From the NCBI GenBank assembly GCA_965216035.1, contig CBDCFM010000017.1, positions 1 to 64,000 of the forward strand: DNA of 64,000 nucleotides. The letters are read 5' to 3'. Positions 62,617 to 64,000 of the stretch are shown here, piece after piece. This DNA comes from G963664115 sp965216035. Its GTDB lineage: Bacteria > Acidobacteriota > Terriglobia > 20CM-2-55-15. The stretch's first letter is position 1; the number at the start of each line of letters is the position of its first letter. The translations under genes were made by a program, and so were the position numbers. The notes under the pieces are model-generated. The model saw only the letters and a list, made by a program, of their open reading frames with translations. It searched no databases and was not told where the DNA came from.

Positions 62617-63738
62617 ATGGGAACGCCCACACACTTGAAGTGTTCGTTTCGGATCCGATCATGGGGGGTCGTTGCTGCCCTCTCGTTGGCCCTGCTCTCT
62701 GCGGAACAAGGCTTCGCCCTGCAGACTGGAGAGTCGACCTTCAGGCTTCTGACATTCGAGACAGGAAGCAGCGGCCCTCGGCTTGGAGCGACACGCGGGA
62801 ACGGTGATCAGGACGTTCTCGACGTGCACAACGCAATCGCCTATCTGTGCCGGGCCCGCGTGCCGGAGGCGCGGGAGTTGCCTGCCATCCCCATCGATAT
62901 GCGGTCTCTGATCGAGGCAGGGGACACGCCGATTCAGGCCGTCCGCTCCCTGCACGATACGATGACGGAGCTCAGGGATTCCGGAAGTCTAGTCGAGCCT
63001 GGCGGGAGTCGCCGCGTTTTCCATCCCGCCAATGGCGTGGAGTACCTTCCTCCGATCACGAACCCTTCAAAGATCTTGTCCCTGGCGGGGGCCTACCAAC
63101 GAAGGCAGCGTGATGGGACCCCAGGGAACTACGACGACGCCGAGTACCCGAGCTTCTTCTTCAAGTCCCCGGCATCGCTCACAGGGCATGAAACCGACAT
63201 CAACCTTTGGGGCCTCCTGACGACGGGCGTATACGAGCCGGAATTCGCGATCGTGATCGGCCGCAGGGCCAGAGCTGTGCCTGCTTCGGAAGCATTGGAC
63301 TACGTGGTCGGCTACACTGCGATGAACGACGTCAGCTCACGCGATCTTCCACAGGGGAACCATGGGCAGCAGGGGGGATCGATGAGCAAGTCGCTGGACA
63401 CGTTCACCCCGTTGGGACCCTACCTCACGTTGAAGGAAGATGTCCCGGATCCCAATAATCTGGATGTTGGCGGAGTGGTCGATGGGGAGCCCCATGAGTG
63501 GCCGATTCCGAACGGAAATACCTCGTTCCTCACATTCACAGTGGAGGAGACGATCGCCTATCTAAGCGAGAGGATGACGCTGGAGCCCGGCGACGTGATT
63601 GCCACGGGCGTGCCTCAACCCTCGATGACATTCGCGGAGGGGGAACTCGTTGAGGTTGTGATCGGGAACCTCGGCACACTGCGAAACAGGGTGGTGTCTG
63701 TGCCCGTCCCCGGGCACACACCCATTCCTCCGAGGTAG
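62617..63738 (+). CDS. Fumarylacetoacetate hydrolase-family protein with signal peptide
   Basis: 373 residues. An N-terminal signal (WGVVAALSLALLSAEQGFA) precedes a typical FAH-fold domain: ITNPSKILSLAGAYQRRQR, YPSFFFKSPASLTGH, metal ligands E207 and E209 (YEPEFAIVIG) and D238 (YTAMNDVSSRDLP), KSLDTFTPLGPYL, and EPGDVIATGVP. FAH enzymes cleave C-C bonds or decarboxylate dicarboxylic acids from aromatic catabolism and are normally cytoplasmic; export is unusual. ATG 62617 follows GGAG; the frame is open to 62572. Probably an operon with 61450. Confidence 0.85.
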   Translation: MGTPTHLKCSFRIRSWGVVAALSLALLSAEQGFALQTGESTFRLLTFETGSSGPRLGATRGNGDQDVLDVHNAIAYLCRARVPEARELPAIPIDMRSLIEAGDTPIQAVRSLHDTMTELRDSGSLVEPGGSRRVFHPANGVEYLPPITNPSKILSLAGAYQRRQRDGTPGNYDDAEYPSFFFKSPASLTGHETDINLWGLLTTGVYEPEFAIVIGRRARAVPASEALDYVVGYTAMNDVSSRDLPQGNHGQQGGSMSKSLDTFTPLGPYLTLKEDVPDPNNLDVGGVVDGEPHEWPIPNGNTSFLTFTVEETIAYLSERMTLEPGDVIATGVPQPSMTFAEGELVEVVIGNLGTLRNRVVSVPVPGHTPIPPR

Positions 63739-63773
63739 ACGCAGGCCGGGCACGTCTTACGCGATTCAAGTAA

Positions 63774-64000
63774 ACCCCGATAGATCCGTACAGTTTCGGT
63801 GCTTTCGACATATCTCCCGTGGACGACAATATCATTCAGAGCTTTGCCCGTAACGCGCCGAGTTATCTTCACAGCACACCTCTTTACTGGGATGGACCGG
63901 ATGGAGCCAGGGTCTTTACCTGCGCCGAGAAGGACTACCTCAAGTCATCTCCAATTACAGAAAATAGCCAAGAATTGTGGAATAGTTTGGATGATGGCGC
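63774..64000 (+). pseudogene. Fragment of a secreted beta-propeller/quinoprotein-like protein, running off the edge
   Basis: A plus-strand frame without a start codon is open from 63774 to the window end: SFARNAPSYLHSTPLYWDGP, DGARVFTCAEKDYLKS, then ENSQELWNSLDDGA. The HSTPLYWDGPDGARVF block resembles the HGSPVYWNGPNGPRVYVWGE repeat of acidobacterial propeller proteins. A TAA just upstream (63771) and the absence of any start show the 5' part is lost. Whether the rest continues intact beyond 64000 is unknown. Confidence 0.5.

Noticed and set aside
63615..63872. Minus-strand frame starting MKITRRVTGKALND after a fair ribosome site
   Set aside because: It runs into the FAH gene on the opposite strand without any recognised domain, and the plus-strand propeller-like fragment explains the region better.

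Overview
The window looks like a chromosomal piece of a moderately GC-rich, Gram-negative bacterium of the Acidobacteriota type, probably assembled from a metagenome. This is inference from gene content. It carries several DUF5916 outer-membrane proteins, an Oar-like TonB-dependent receptor, a DUF1549/DUF1553 plus DUF1501 pair, DUF6152-like small secreted proteins, and a family of secreted proteins of unknown function with DPRDxSGxW and WEGDTLVV motifs. Most intact genes encode exported proteins (Sec, Tat or lipoprotein signals). I see no ribosomal genes, no tRNA and no CRISPR array.

Layout. 1-9.3 kb: end of a DprE2-like reductase, a TMTC-like membrane protein with TPRs, a truncated SLC13 transporter joined to an IS91-type end, an IS3-like transposase, cysD-cysNC for sulfate activation, and an N-terminal piece of an arylsulfotransferase-like protein. 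9.4-14 kb: an insertion-sequence nest (IS30, intact IS256-A with an 8-bp target duplication, frameshifted IS91-like element). 14.8-24.7 kb: mostly minus-strand secreted proteins (B3-like metallo-hydrolase lipoprotein, tandem dienelactone hydrolase, DPRD and DUF6152-like proteins, endostatin-like protein) and a broken TonB-dependent receptor. 24.9-30.7 kb: an IorA/IorB-type periplasmic molybdenum hydroxylase and a DUF5916 protein. 31.2-37.8 kb: a co-directional plus-strand run of six secreted proteins (DUF1549/1553 with a haem-type motif, Tat-exported DUF1501, SUMF1-like, NTF2-like, cytochrome c'-like, DPRD protein). 38.3-39.7 kb: decayed IS256-B, then a TylF-like methyltransferase. 41-45 kb: SGNH hydrolase, second endostatin-like protein, second large metallo-hydrolase. 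45.5-50.8 kb: a DUF5916 gene killed by two amber codons and an IS21 insertion. 51-56.7 kb: PQQ-type sugar dehydrogenase, a coiled-coil membrane protein with an in-frame stop, a third DUF6152-like protein, a tandem pair of secreted paralogues, a third metallo-hydrolase. 57-64 kb: intact IS256-C, an orphan HigA-type antitoxin, a third DUF5916 protein, a long DPRD-type protein, an exported FAH-family protein, and a propeller-like fragment running off the right edge.

How it fits together. The intact genes suggest an envelope and periplasm devoted to capturing and oxidising or hydrolysing organic substrates: outer-membrane barrels, a molybdenum hydroxylase, quinoprotein-type dehydrogenases, metallo- and serine/cysteine hydrolases and c-type haem proteins. 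No single pathway can be assigned. The surrounding DNA is decaying and heavily invaded: six transposable elements or clear transposase genes plus a seventh remnant, and about a dozen gene fragments. The most interesting uncharacterised signal is the DUF6152-like trio, each predicted to start with His-His after signal-peptide removal, next to repeated DPRD-family proteins. The 31-38 kb secreted cluster is the second candidate.
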